From a virus: a DNA stretch of 46,351 nt. This document shows, one piece after another, positions 32,906 to 40,529 of this stretch. Position 1 is the first letter of the stretch. Each line of letters begins with the position of its first letter. The position numbers were made by a program, and so were the translations under genes. The notes beneath the pieces are model-generated. The model searched no databases. It was not told where the DNA came from and was given only the letters and a program-made list of their open reading frames with translations. The DNA is taken from the IMG/VR virus record IMGVR_UViG_3300002180_000020, positions 1-46,351 of that record, one strand, 5' to 3'.

Positions 32906-33397
32906 TTAAAATTCAAACATATCCATTTGATTACTCAAATCAACTTTTATTTTTTCTGCTTTTGTAACACTTGTCCAATCAAAAGTAAGTAAATCTTTGA
33001 AAAATTCAACAGTTACTAAAGGAATGCCTAGTTCATTGGCTATTGAGTTATTCGATAATTCTAAAGCTGATATTTTTTTAGCTATTTTGATTGAATTAGG
33101 TTTATTTAAAATGTTTTGGAATAATATACTTGCAGACTCTTTACTTATCCCTTTCAAGTCATGCAGTACTAAACACCTGATATCTACGTTGCCACATTTT
33201 TTAAAAGCGATAAATTCATTTATCATATTTAATATCAAATAATTATCATCATCAACTTTTAAAACTGTTGGTATAAAAATTTGGTTATTATTTGTAAAAA
33301 CTCTAGATAAAGATGTTGAATGCTTTAAGCAAATATCATTCAAGGAATCTTCCATCCCAATTATTTTTTTAACTTCTATTTTTTCCAAACTGTTCAT
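32906..33397 (-). CDS. ParB-like protein beside the transglycosylase (DpdB-like candidate)
   Basis: About 163 residues from ATG at 33397, which follows an A-rich leader; a longer frame to 33433 would overlap dpdA. The N-terminal part (IIGMEDSLNDICLKHSTSL ... FIPTVLKVDDDNYLILNMINEFIAFKKCGNVDIRCLVL) has the ParB/sulfiredoxin layout, but the usual GxxRxxA motif is replaced by NMINEFIAF, so it is degenerate. A HTH-like C-terminal half (ALELSNNSIANELGIPLVTVEFFKDLL) follows. Bacterial dpd islands pair DpdA with DpdB, a ParB-related protein. Equivalence here is inference. Confidence 0.6.
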   Translation of the reverse strand: MNSLEKIEVKKIIGMEDSLNDICLKHSTSLSRVFTNNNQIFIPTVLKVDDDNYLILNMINEFIAFKKCGNVDIRCLVLHDLKGISKESASILFQNILNKPNSIKIAKKISALELSNNSIANELGIPLVTVEFFKDLLTFDWTSVTKAEKIKVDLSNQMDMFEF

Positions 33398-33402
33398 ATT
33401 TT

Positions 33403-34281
33403 TTATTTTAATTGAAAACCTCTTTCTTTCCAAACTCCTGTTAAGAATTTAGCCATTTCAAGATATCCTCGTGCTGAATATTCTAATCTATAATTATTTT
33501 CTATTTTTTTATCCTCATTAAATAGCTTGTCAAATTCTAAGGTTGTAGCTATTTTAATCGCATCTTGATTTCTACATTCAAGCATCTTAACCTTGGAGTC
33601 TAAAAAGTGACCAATGAATCCATAAATAACACCAGCCTTCCAACTTGAACTATCAACAGACCAAAATCCATAATTTAAAAATACATCAGTTTTTGTCATT
33701 GCAAAGCCATGGGTTTTTACTCCTCTTTCGTGGGCCAACTTCAAGTATTTATTATAACTTATTCTAGGCCTGTTATCTCTATCTCCCTCTAAAGCTATAT
33801 ATCTACTCTCTGAATCATCAAGCATTTCAATATATTCTTCATCTGTCATAATTGCAGGATGGTAAACTGTGACACATTTATGGTAGACACCTGCATCTTT
33901 AAGCTGCTGCCTCCATAACATAACTTTTTCTTGACCAACAATTTCTCCAATATCTAACTCTGCATAATAATCCAAATCATCAATATGTTTTTTAATCCAA
34001 ATAAGATATTTTGCCATATATTCATCTGGAGTTTCTTTAGTTTTTGTTTTCTTTTTTAAGTTAGAAACAGAAAGTCCAGCGTCATGGTTTTCAGCAAAAA
34101 ATGAATGGGCTCCAGAATCAACAAATATCAATTCGTGGTGTTTTCTGTTTGCAATCATATTGGCTACCATTGGCTTTGACTTTCTCATATAGTAATAAGA
34201 ATAAAAAGCATTAGGTATCAAATCTTTTTGAACTATTGGAATACATTGATTCTGTTCAATTGCAGCTAAATATATCTTCAT
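33403..34281 (-). CDS. dpdA: DpdA-like DNA guanine transglycosylase
   Basis: 292 residues in the TGT/DpdA superfamily, which exchanges guanine for a 7-deazaguanine base. Visible TIM-barrel motifs are FVDSGAHSFF (D55, like DSGG in TGT), AELDIGEIVG (107-116), VYHP (H141), IALEGD (162-167), THGFAMT (190-196) and FWSVDSSSW (206-214, D210 candidate nucleophile). It lacks an RNA-binding PUA domain, so DNA is the likely substrate. It lies three bases after the glycosyltransferase gene and before queE. No QueC or QueF is encoded, so substrate identity (CDG, its decarboxylated form or host preQ0) is open. Confidence 0.85.
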   Translation of the reverse strand: MKIYLAAIEQNQCIPIVQKDLIPNAFYSYYYMRKSKPMVANMIANRKHHELIFVDSGAHSFFAENHDAGLSVSNLKKKTKTKETPDEYMAKYLIWIKKHIDDLDYYAELDIGEIVGQEKVMLWRQQLKDAGVYHKCVTVYHPAIMTDEEYIEMLDDSESRYIALEGDRDNRPRISYNKYLKLAHERGVKTHGFAMTKTDVFLNYGFWSVDSSSWKAGVIYGFIGHFLDSKVKMLECRNQDAIKIATTLEFDKLFNEDKKIENNYRLEYSARGYLEMAKFLTGVWKERGFQLK

Positions 34282-34284
34282 GGA

Positions 34285-35424
34285 TTAATCGTTTAAAAAG
34301 TTAAAATAAGATTCTTCATGCCAGATGTTGAATTCTTCAACCAAATCACTTAACATTATATGAGCTTCAACCCTCCTACCTAAATCGCTCTTTTTTACTA
34401 TGTGATGATGTGTTCTGGGCTCCTTAGTCACCTTGTTTAGTAGTAAGACAGCAGATTTGACATCAAACGCCTTATAGAGCCTGTCTGAATCAATTATCTC
34501 AGGAAACGACCTGAAGTTAGGATAAACTATATCACAACTAAACATCGTTGATTCTAGCAACGTCCAAGAAACGTAATCCTGTAAAGATGAATTAAATTGT
34601 ACTAAAGATTTTTGAAGCTCTAAATAATATTCTTCTTTTGTTAAGTTTGCTTTCAAAACTAATCTAGGATTAATTTCTGCAAGAGCTTTCATTTCATTAA
34701 CGAATCCAGGTATGCTGCTTTTGAAGTCATCACCAGAAGTGGTTATAACCCAAGTAAATTCTGGATTTCTATCTAAAAACCTAAGAGCGACATCAAGCAT
34801 AAAATAGGGATTTTTCTCCTTATCAAATCTACTTGTAAAAATTACCTGCCTCTCTTTTTTAACAACACCTTTGAAAGCTACTTTTTTAGCCAACTCTTGA
34901 TGTATTGGTAAACTCACAACGTGGATAGCAGCTTTGAATCCAGCGTTTCTTAATTGTTCTTTATGTATGGTTGACCCTACAAAAATACCGCTATGTCTTT
35001 TATCAATTCCTAATTCAAAATCTCTCATCCAATCTCTCATATGATAAGTGAAATCATATTCATCCACACTTTGGGCATGAAGCATTGAATACAATTTAAT
35101 TTTTATACCATATAAATCAAGCATATAAAAAACAGCTTCAATACCTGGAGTCCAGAAATCTTGTAAAAATACAATATCATTATTCTGAACTTTACCTGCT
35201 GCAATAGCTTTCATGAATTGTTGACATTGGCTCATAGAATAAACACCTCTACCGTAAGCATCTAAAACTGAACCAACACTTATTTTACCATCATCTTTTT
35301 CACCTCTAAGGTGTATGAAATTGACTGCTGCTTTTTTGAATGTGTCAGGCATCCATTCTTCACTTAGTTGGTAGGTGTACCTTTCTTTTAATGGCTCTAA
35401 GCCAAAATACCATAAATTTCTCAT
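34285..35424 (-). CDS. GT4-like glycosyltransferase within the modification operon
   Basis: 379 residues with two Rossmann-like halves (GT-B). The C-terminal half shows VIFTSRFDKEKNPYFMLDVA (about 194-213), typical of the donor domain, and 'SWTLLESTMFSCDIVYPNFRSFPEII' with E291 and E309, fitting the EX7E-type region of GT4 enzymes. There is no membrane segment or signal. It lies one base before the T-fold gene and three bases after its 5' partner, so it is co-expressed with deazaguanine synthesis. A role in adding a sugar to the modified base or DNA is an inference; alternatives are host surface or other targets. Confidence 0.78.
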   Translation of the reverse strand: MRNLWYFGLEPLKERYTYQLSEEWMPDTFKKAAVNFIHLRGEKDDGKISVGSVLDAYGRGVYSMSQCQQFMKAIAAGKVQNNDIVFLQDFWTPGIEAVFYMLDLYGIKIKLYSMLHAQSVDEYDFTYHMRDWMRDFELGIDKRHSGIFVGSTIHKEQLRNAGFKAAIHVVSLPIHQELAKKVAFKGVVKKERQVIFTSRFDKEKNPYFMLDVALRFLDRNPEFTWVITTSGDDFKSSIPGFVNEMKALAEINPRLVLKANLTKEEYYLELQKSLVQFNSSLQDYVSWTLLESTMFSCDIVYPNFRSFPEIIDSDRLYKAFDVKSAVLLLNKVTKEPRTHHHIVKKSDLGRRVEAHIMLSDLVEEFNIWHEESYFNFLND

Positions 35425-35425
35425 C

Positions 35426-35776
35426 TTATATGTTTTTTTTGTTAATTATTACTTCTGCTCCATTTTCATTATCCTCTAGGACGCTGCAATAGTTTAAACC
35501 AAATAAATCTGCAAGTGATTCAGCTATCATTTCACAGCTTTTAGAACCAAAATTACCTTTATATTCAATATCTAAATGTTTTTCAATTTCTCTTTTTAAC
35601 ATTATTATTTCAACATCTCTATCAGAATGAGAAACTTCTTTTTTGCATTTCATAAAGAAAATATGTCTATGCGGATGCCTTAAAAAATCCACTTCTTTAA
35701 ATGGACACTCTGGCCAATTGTGAACTGCTTCATATTGCAGCGTGACAACAATATTAGTCTTTTTTTCTATCATCAT
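35426..35776 (-). CDS. Second, divergent QueD-like T-fold protein
   Basis: 116 residues. The zinc-type pattern of QueD is recognisable but altered: H19 (YEAVHNWP), C24, then RHPHRH (H34, H36, H38) in place of LHGH, SKSCEMIAESLADLFG (78-93) in place of PTAENIA, and VLEDNENGAEV (E101) in place of the ET motif. The DH motif is absent. It overlaps queD by 23 bases. A separate enzyme step is likely, for example decarboxylation of CDG or a change to the pterin. It is a candidate for the predicted CDG decarboxylase DpdL; I cannot confirm the match. Confidence 0.65.
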   Translation of the reverse strand: MMIEKKTNIVVTLQYEAVHNWPECPFKEVDFLRHPHRHIFFMKCKKEVSHSDRDVEIIMLKREIEKHLDIEYKGNFGSKSCEMIAESLADLFGLNYCSVLEDNENGAEVIINKKNI

Positions 35777-36308
35777 AATTTCTTTTTCCTTTTAATTTTT
35801 TATAATCACTTAATTTTGTTTCGTTCTCTTTGAAAAAATTATGCTTTTCATCCCTTGTTATTGATGTGACATCACAATCAACATAACAATTTGGCGTCTC
35901 CCAAAGCCTTATATTTTGACATCTTAATCCAACTTTATAATCGTGAACTAAACTGTCAGCAATAAGGAAGATTTCTTTAGCAATGTTTTCCGCTGTTGGG
36001 TTGCAATAGTTACCTTGGTTTAAACTCATTACCCATAACTTAGATTTCTCTTCTATACAGGCCTTAATATATGTTGAGTCGTGTGGGTTAGCTATAAATC
36101 CGTGGTCTAAATAATCATCTACAAATTGACCAAACAATCTTTTTATCTCTTTGAAATCTACTGCATAACCTATAGATTCTATTGTATCAAATTGCCAAGT
36201 TGCCTCTATTTTGTAAGTATGACCATGTAAATTAAAACATTTAAAGCATTCATTCATCACTCTGTGTCCGCTGTCAAAAGTGAATATTCTAGTTACAGTT
36301 TGTGGCAT
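35754..36308 (-). CDS. queD: 6-carboxy-tetrahydropterin synthase (QueD)
   Basis: 184 residues. It converts 7,8-dihydroneopterin triphosphate into 6-carboxy-tetrahydropterin. Zinc ligands H15, H28 and H30 (LHGHTY), catalytic C24 (ECFKCFNLHGH), YAVDFKEIK (48-56), LDHGF (D68-H69), PTAENIA (104-110) and WETPNC (E137) are all present. It is longer than usual QueD (about 120): an insertion near 73-100 and a lysine-rich tail after 150 add length. It starts two bases after folE. Confidence 0.93.
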   Translation of the reverse strand: MPQTVTRIFTFDSGHRVMNECFKCFNLHGHTYKIEATWQFDTIESIGYAVDFKEIKRLFGQFVDDYLDHGFIANPHDSTYIKACIEEKSKLWVMSLNQGNYCNPTAENIAKEIFLIADSLVHDYKVGLRCQNIRLWETPNCYVDCDVTSITRDEKHNFFKENETKLSDYKKLKGKRNYDDRKKD

Positions 36309-36310
36309 AG

Positions 36311-36952
36311 TTATAGGTTTAAAAATTCATTTCTAACCGTAGCATCTTTGAAAACACCACCGAGCTTTGAAGTGGTTGTATCACTGTTGGTGTCTGTTAC
36401 ACCTCTAGATTTCACACAATAATGAGTGGCTTTGATTTGTACTGCAATATCATTCGTATCTAAGATAAAAGATAAGGCATGAAAGATTTGTTCTGTGAGC
36501 CTCTCTTGTATTTGGGGTCTCTTACTAAAGAACTCTACAACTCTGTTAATTTTAGATAACCCAAGAACTTTTTCTTTTGGAATATAAGCTACTTTGGCAA
36601 AACCATCAATAATTACAAAATGGTGCTCACAGTTTGATTGAACATTGATTTTATCTACACAAACCATTTCGTCATACTTCATTTTATTTTCAACCGTAGT
36701 ACATTTTGGGAAGTTTGAATACTGCAAACCATTGAAGATTTCGTAGACATACATTTTAGCAACTCTTTCAGGCGTATCCCTAAGGCTGTCATCATTCATA
36801 TCTAAACCTAAAGCCTCCATTATTTCTCTGAACTTTCGCTCAATAATTACAGGGCTATCCATGTGAAGTCCTGTTTTGTTCATTGGAGTTTCTACTCCAA
36901 CTTTTAACAAGTGTTCATTAACTTGTTTTCCTAAGTGTTTGTCAGTTTTCAT
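36311..36952 (-). CDS. folE: GTP cyclohydrolase I (FolE)
   Basis: 213 residues. It converts GTP to dihydroneopterin triphosphate, the first step of both folate and 7-deazaguanine synthesis. Key motifs: [10 protein letters not shown] (59-68), [12 protein letters not shown] (C108, H111 zinc ligands), [17 protein letters not shown] (123-139), RPQIQERLT (145-153), [11 protein letters not shown] (C179) and a C-terminal [12 protein letters not shown]. Full-length. Together with QueD and QueE it makes CDG. It overlaps the preceding gene (TAATG). Confidence 0.96.
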   Translation of the reverse strand: MKTDKHLGKQVNEHLLKVGVETPMNKTGLHMDSPVIIERKFREIMEALGLDMNDDSLRDTPERVAKMYVYEIFNGLQYSNFPKCTTVENKMKYDEMVCVDKINVQSNCEHHFVIIDGFAKVAYIPKEKVLGLSKINRVVEFFSKRPQIQERLTEQIFHALSFILDTNDIAVQIKATHYCVKSRGVTDTNSDTTTSKLGGVFKDATVRNEFLNL

Positions 36953-37278
36953 TATTTTATTTTTTTTAGTGGGTTATCAAAACTACCATTCCAAATTGAT
37001 AAGTCTAAGTAATAGTAGGTATTTTCTTCAGTTTCTTTATCTTCAAACATAAATATGATGTCATCTGCCTCATTCAAATAAAAGCATTTTATAATACCAT
37101 ATTCATCATCATAACTATCTAAATCATCAGTCCAAAGTTTATCATTAGACATAGCTGTATCAATAACAGGCATTTCTAAACAAAATAATTGGTTAAGAAC
37201 TTTTGTTGCCTCATGCTGAACACCTATTATCTCATATCTGTTCATTGATTTTTGTTTTGTTTGGTCAAATGTACTCAT
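36952..37278 (-). CDS. First gene of the deazaguanine operon, hypothetical
   Basis: 108 residues, acidic (many Asp/Glu), alpha/beta pattern, with no recognised domain ([36 protein letters not shown]). It follows the promoter at 37321-37362 and overlaps folE by one base, so it is made with the modification enzymes. It may be a regulator or an accessory; nothing in the sequence shows which. Confidence 0.75.
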   Translation of the reverse strand: MSTFDQTKQKSMNRYEIIGVQHEATKVLNQLFCLEMPVIDTAMSNDKLWTDDLDSYDDEYGIIKCFYLNEADDIIFMFEDKETEENTYYYLDLSIWNGSFDNPLKKIK

Positions 37279-37320
37279 TTTGTCTGTTTTTTAAATTGTT
37301 ATTAATTGTTAAACTCACTA

Positions 37321-37362
37321 CAAATATAGAACTTTATTTTACATTATACGGTATTTAGTATA
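37321..37362 (-). promoter_or_regulatory. Promoter of the deazaguanine operon with 18-bp element
   Basis: On the minus strand the -7 box TATATTTG is at 37328-37321 and the element TATACTAAATACCGTATA at 37362-37345, 16 bases upstream. It differs from the 3463-3480 element by one base, and the following TAGTGAGTTTAACAATTAA is also shared with 3504-3522. The same regulator should control both operons. Confidence 0.78.
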
Positions 37363-37389
37363 AAAACTTTTAAAAAAATAGCTAACTCA

Positions 37390-39015
37390 CTAAAAACTAG
37401 AGACATAATTTTTAGCTTTTATTATTGTTCCTTTCTTCCAATGTTTACTTTTGCCAAATTCCTCTAACAATTCCACGCCACCCATAAAGTAAAGTTGGCG
37501 CCACAGCCATGCAGGTTTATGCCCTTTCATTTGATAATACTTGTAGAGTTCATCAGTATTCATTTGGCTAATCTTCTTTACTGCAATAGCTTTGAATTCT
37601 TTTGTATCGTATAATAAAGCCCTAAGTTCTATTTCTTTTGCTTTTTTACTAGGATAAATATATCCGCAAAAAGGACAGATTTTAATAGACGCCATTATTA
37701 AGCGGTTGCAGCCACCTATACCATTCTTATCTTTTTTCATTACTCCATTAGATTCAACACCGCATTCTTTTACAGGAGCAATTCCAGAACCATCAGCGTT
37801 ATTCTCATGCCATAGACCCCAATTTTGTGGACTTGTATAATGACCTAACCTTGCTGCATTATCTCCAAAATCTAATATATTGAAATGGCTCTTCTTTTTT
37901 GCAATACGACTTCCACGACCTATCATTTGCAGCCATAAAGCTGATGATGATGTCGCTCTATTTATTATTAATGTTTCTATATCTGGACAATCAAATCCTG
38001 TGGTTAAAATACCTGCATTAATTAAAACTGGAAAATCCTTGTTTTTGAATTTGTTTATTATATAAGTCCTTTCACCTGACCACTTACCAAAACTATCTAA
38101 ATATAATTTGTATAGCCTCATCTTTTCTTGATAGCGAACCCACAACCCTTCATCAGCATCACTGTCTGGCTCTTTAGGCTTCCCCATACCTGAAACTAAA
38201 AATCTAGCATCAATACCCATCTTTTGAAATTCTTCACAAGTGTGAATGACGTGTTCAATGTTTACACAAAAAACAAGCGTATGAGTATTTTTTGCAACAT
38301 CTAACCAATTTTTAACGACACCAGCGTATAGTTTTGGTGAGTTGAAACGGTTGAACATTTCTTTTTCATCAAAATCACCTTTCATTTTATTGATTGAAAC
38401 ATTATTTAAATCAACACCATTAACACCATAATAATCATCAGAAACAAGATAGCCCTTATCAACTAATCCTTTAACGGATATTGTTTCTATAATTTCCTCA
38501 TAATCTAAAGCTAATTGCCTCATCTTACCTGTTCTTTTAGGTGTTGCAGTAAAACCTAAAACATATTTATCATCCACTAAGCCGCTTTCAAACAAATAGT
38601 TGAAATCTTGTTTATGGGCTTCATCAATAATTATCAAATCAATATCTCTTAAAATCCACCTTGACCATAAGGGTAATTTTATTCTATTCCTTAATGTTTG
38701 AGCCATTGCGACATAAACCTTAGCTTCAAAGTTTAAATATTTTCCTCCAGCCCTAATGAAAAAAGGCTTCAAGCCAAAGTTTTCTAGAGAGCCTCCGGCT
38801 TGCATTAACAATTCTGTTCTATCTGTAAGTATTAAAGCTTTTTTGCTCTTAGATATTGCATTCTGTGCGATATAACTAAAGATGACAGTTTTACCTGCTC
38901 CCGTAGGTGCTTGGAATATCAAATGTTTTCCACCCTTACTGAAGAAACGTCTTGTCGCTTCAACACCATTCTGCTGATAATCTCTTAACTTAACCACTTC
39001 AATATGTAATAGCAT
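37390..39015 (-). CDS. Superfamily 2 DNA helicase (DEAH box)
   Basis: About 541 residues from ATG at 39015 (a TTG at 39024 is possible but less likely). Motif I APTGAGKTV, motif II DEAH, motif III TATP, a helicase C part with GFDCPDIE and motif VI QMIGRGSR are present. This resembles RAD25/UvsW/type III restriction helicase chains of phages. A zinc-type cluster with CPFCG (CGVES ... GCNRL ... CPFCGY) is near residue 440. Probably acts in replication, recombination or R-loop removal. Confidence 0.9.
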   Translation of the reverse strand: MLLHIEVVKLRDYQQNGVEATRRFFSKGGKHLIFQAPTGAGKTVIFSYIAQNAISKSKKALILTDRTELLMQAGGSLENFGLKPFFIRAGGKYLNFEAKVYVAMAQTLRNRIKLPLWSRWILRDIDLIIIDEAHKQDFNYLFESGLVDDKYVLGFTATPKRTGKMRQLALDYEEIIETISVKGLVDKGYLVSDDYYGVNGVDLNNVSINKMKGDFDEKEMFNRFNSPKLYAGVVKNWLDVAKNTHTLVFCVNIEHVIHTCEEFQKMGIDARFLVSGMGKPKEPDSDADEGLWVRYQEKMRLYKLYLDSFGKWSGERTYIINKFKNKDFPVLINAGILTTGFDCPDIETLIINRATSSSALWLQMIGRGSRIAKKKSHFNILDFGDNAARLGHYTSPQNWGLWHENNADGSGIAPVKECGVESNGVMKKDKNGIGGCNRLIMASIKICPFCGYIYPSKKAKEIELRALLYDTKEFKAIAVKKISQMNTDELYKYYQMKGHKPAWLWRQLYFMGGVELLEEFGKSKHWKKGTIIKAKNYVSSF

Positions 39016-39039
39016 AAAAAACAAGCAACAACCACACCA

Positions 39040-39369
39040 CTAACCGAAGAGGCTAGGAGCTTCCACCTTACTACTTTTATTTTTTTCAATCTCAATTTCC
39101 TTTTCATAATTACAAACAAATAAATAAATAAATTCACTTTTATTATATACCTCAAAAATCTTATCCAAATTTGCAAGGCTACCTAAAGCAAGGTAAAGAA
39201 GTGCTAATGGTTTTTGTCTTCCTTTTTGATAAACAAAGAAATCATAAACTCGATATATTTTGCCTTCACACTTTATGGTTTCAATATCAGTGGCTGAATC
39301 AATTAACTCATCAGCCACTGGTATTAAAATTGTTTCACTTTTTGGTAATTTTTTAACTTCTAGCTGCAT
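39040..39369 (-). CDS. Hypothetical early protein
   Basis: 109 residues with a beta-rich first half (TILIPVADELIDSATDIETIKCEGKIYRVYDFFVYQ) and a lysine/glutamate-rich end. No recognised family. Overlaps the SSB-like gene upstream (TAATG), so it may act with it in replication. Confidence 0.75.
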   Translation of the reverse strand: MQLEVKKLPKSETILIPVADELIDSATDIETIKCEGKIYRVYDFFVYQKGRQKPLALLYLALGSLANLDKIFEVYNKSEFIYLFVCNYEKEIEIEKNKSSKVEAPSLFG

Positions 39370-39734
39370 TAAAACGGTAAGTCATCTTCCTCAGATAATG
39401 TTACATCTGGGCCTGCTGCATTATTAGGAACAGCAGCACCGCCGCCACCAAAGTTAGCATTCAAGTTACCTAGAATAGGCATGGCTTTTTGCTCTTCTTC
39501 ACTTTGTTTATCTCTAACCTCTTTTGGTAAAGATTGCTTAATAATATGAGTATCATCATATTTAGGCTCTTTAATATCAAAAGCAATTAAATCAAGGTAA
39601 ATGTTTCCATCTTTACCTTTAAACAAATTGTTCGCTTCAATTGGGAGAATTATACATTCAACATCTCCATTCTTTCCTTTTTTCATTTGCACCGCGTGGT
39701 TTAGCTGTGCAAGATTAATTTTCGCTGTAATCAT
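39369..39734 (-). CDS. SSB-like protein with C-terminal acidic tip
   Basis: 121 residues. The N-terminal 60 residues are beta-rich as in an OB fold. A Gly/Ala/Asn-rich linker (about 85-107) leads to a C-terminal EEDDLPF (115-121), the acidic tip that bacterial SSBs use to bring repair and replication proteins. Replication gene neighbours support the single-strand-binding role. The OB fold itself is not recognised with certainty. Confidence 0.65.
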   Translation of the reverse strand: MITAKINLAQLNHAVQMKKGKNGDVECIILPIEANNLFKGKDGNIYLDLIAFDIKEPKYDDTHIIKQSLPKEVRDKQSEEEQKAMPILGNLNANFGGGGAAVPNNAAGPDVTLSEEDDLPF

Positions 39735-39758
39735 TTTTATATATATTAAGTTATTAAT

Positions 39759-40049
39759 TTACTTTTTTAAAAGCTTCTTTTTTTCTTCAATCACACCTTC
39801 TAAATCTTCAATTGAAAGCATATTTAGAGCAGCTTGTAGAAATAAGAATTTAGTCTGTTCATCTTGTCTGCATATAGAAAGAATGACTCTCATTAAAGTA
39901 TCTGGTGGCCCGAAAGAGGTTCCTAAATATGCATCACCCGTTTCTGAGACAGCCATCAAAATTAAACCGTTTTCTTTGCCCTTATCTTTTTCTGCTTCTT
40001 CAATAAAGTTATCTACAGATTTTTCTAATTCTTTTACAATCTTTTTCAT
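39759..40049 (-). CDS. Hypothetical helical protein
   Basis: 96 residues, with helices at both ends and a central 'NGLILMAVSETGDAYLGTSFGPPDTLMRVILSICRQDEQTKFLFLQAALNML' segment. No recognised family. It precedes the SSB-like gene. Several tailed phages carry a small protein like this near replication genes, but its role is unknown. Confidence 0.7.
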   Translation of the reverse strand: MKKIVKELEKSVDNFIEEAEKDKGKENGLILMAVSETGDAYLGTSFGPPDTLMRVILSICRQDEQTKFLFLQAALNMLSIEDLEGVIEEKKKLLKK

Positions 40050-40055
40050 TTCATC

Positions 40056-40220
40056 TTATTTTTTGTTTTTACCTAATTTTGCTCTTTGTTGTTTATCAAT
40101 CTTTAGATCTTGTTTTTCATTCTTACTATTGTTCCAACTATGCCAACTATGACCACCTCCATTTCCTTTTGGAATGAATGGGTTTAAATTGCTTGGACTT
40201 CTTTTTTTTCCTTTCCCCAT
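40056..40220 (-). CDS. Tiny basic protein
   Basis: 54 residues with start MGKGKKRSPSNLNPFIPKG, a GGGHSWHSW centre and a lysine-rich end. It is strongly basic and probably disordered, so nucleic-acid binding is possible. It lies between two small genes with tight spacing (6 bases to the next start). Function unknown. Confidence 0.6.
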   Translation of the reverse strand: MGKGKKRSPSNLNPFIPKGNGGGHSWHSWNNSKNEKQDLKIDKQQRAKLGKNKK

Positions 40221-40224
40221 AATT

Positions 40225-40293
40225 TTATTCTATATCGTTTTCCTCGTCTGTTAATATCCAATAAAAGATAATACATCCTCCTATTAATAACAT
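40225..40293 (-). CDS. Possible 22-residue membrane peptide
   Basis: MLLIGGCIIFYWILTDEENDIE: one hydrophobic segment then an acidic end. It follows ATAGGAGGATG-rich sequence and fits between neighbours. Too short for confidence; could be chance. Confidence 0.3.
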   Translation of the reverse strand: MLLIGGCIIFYWILTDEENDIE

Positions 40294-40297
40294 TACA

Positions 40298-40471
40298 TCA
40301 AACACTTCTTTTCAATTTAATTGTTCCTAATCTATGAGTTGTGTTACCTTTTGTTCTTTTTATCCAATTTGCTAAAGCTATTGGTTTTTGGTATGCTATC
40401 GTTTCTAATAGCACACCATTCTTATTATAATATTTGATATCGTATATCTTTGCTGTTTTTCCTTTTTTCAT
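40298..40471 (-). CDS. Tiny basic protein, first after the 40495 promoter
   Basis: 57 residues (MKKGKTAKIYDIKYYNKNGVL...), basic, with alpha/beta pattern and a TKGNTTHRLGTIKLKR end. It begins 24 bases after the promoter box, so it is the first gene of that transcript. No family recognised; early regulator or host-interaction role is possible. Confidence 0.6.
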   Translation of the reverse strand: MKKGKTAKIYDIKYYNKNGVLLETIAYQKPIALANWIKRTKGNTTHRLGTIKLKRSV

Positions 40472-40494
40472 TTCCCTTTGTTAAAAGTATAATA

Positions 40495-40516
40495 CAAATA
40501 TACGCTTTTTAGTATA
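40495..40516 (-). promoter_or_regulatory. Promoter with overlapping 18-bp element
   Basis: On the minus strand TATACTAAAAAGCGTATA (40516-40499) runs directly into TATATTTG (40502-40495). The element differs from the one at 3463-3480 by one base but here overlaps the -7 box instead of lying 15 bases upstream. A bound regulator would cover the RNA polymerase site, so repression is likely. It serves genes 40471 to about 37390. Confidence 0.7.
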
Positions 40517-40529
40517 ATAATAGCTTTTT

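Noticed and set aside
36311-36952. FolE as a folate or nucleotide-metabolism gene only
   Set aside because: Direct linkage to queD, queE and dpdA makes deazaguanine synthesis the better explanation.
39601-40152. Plus-strand 183-residue reading frame
   Set aside because: Phe/Ser-rich antisense translation of two leftward genes; no promoter or start context.
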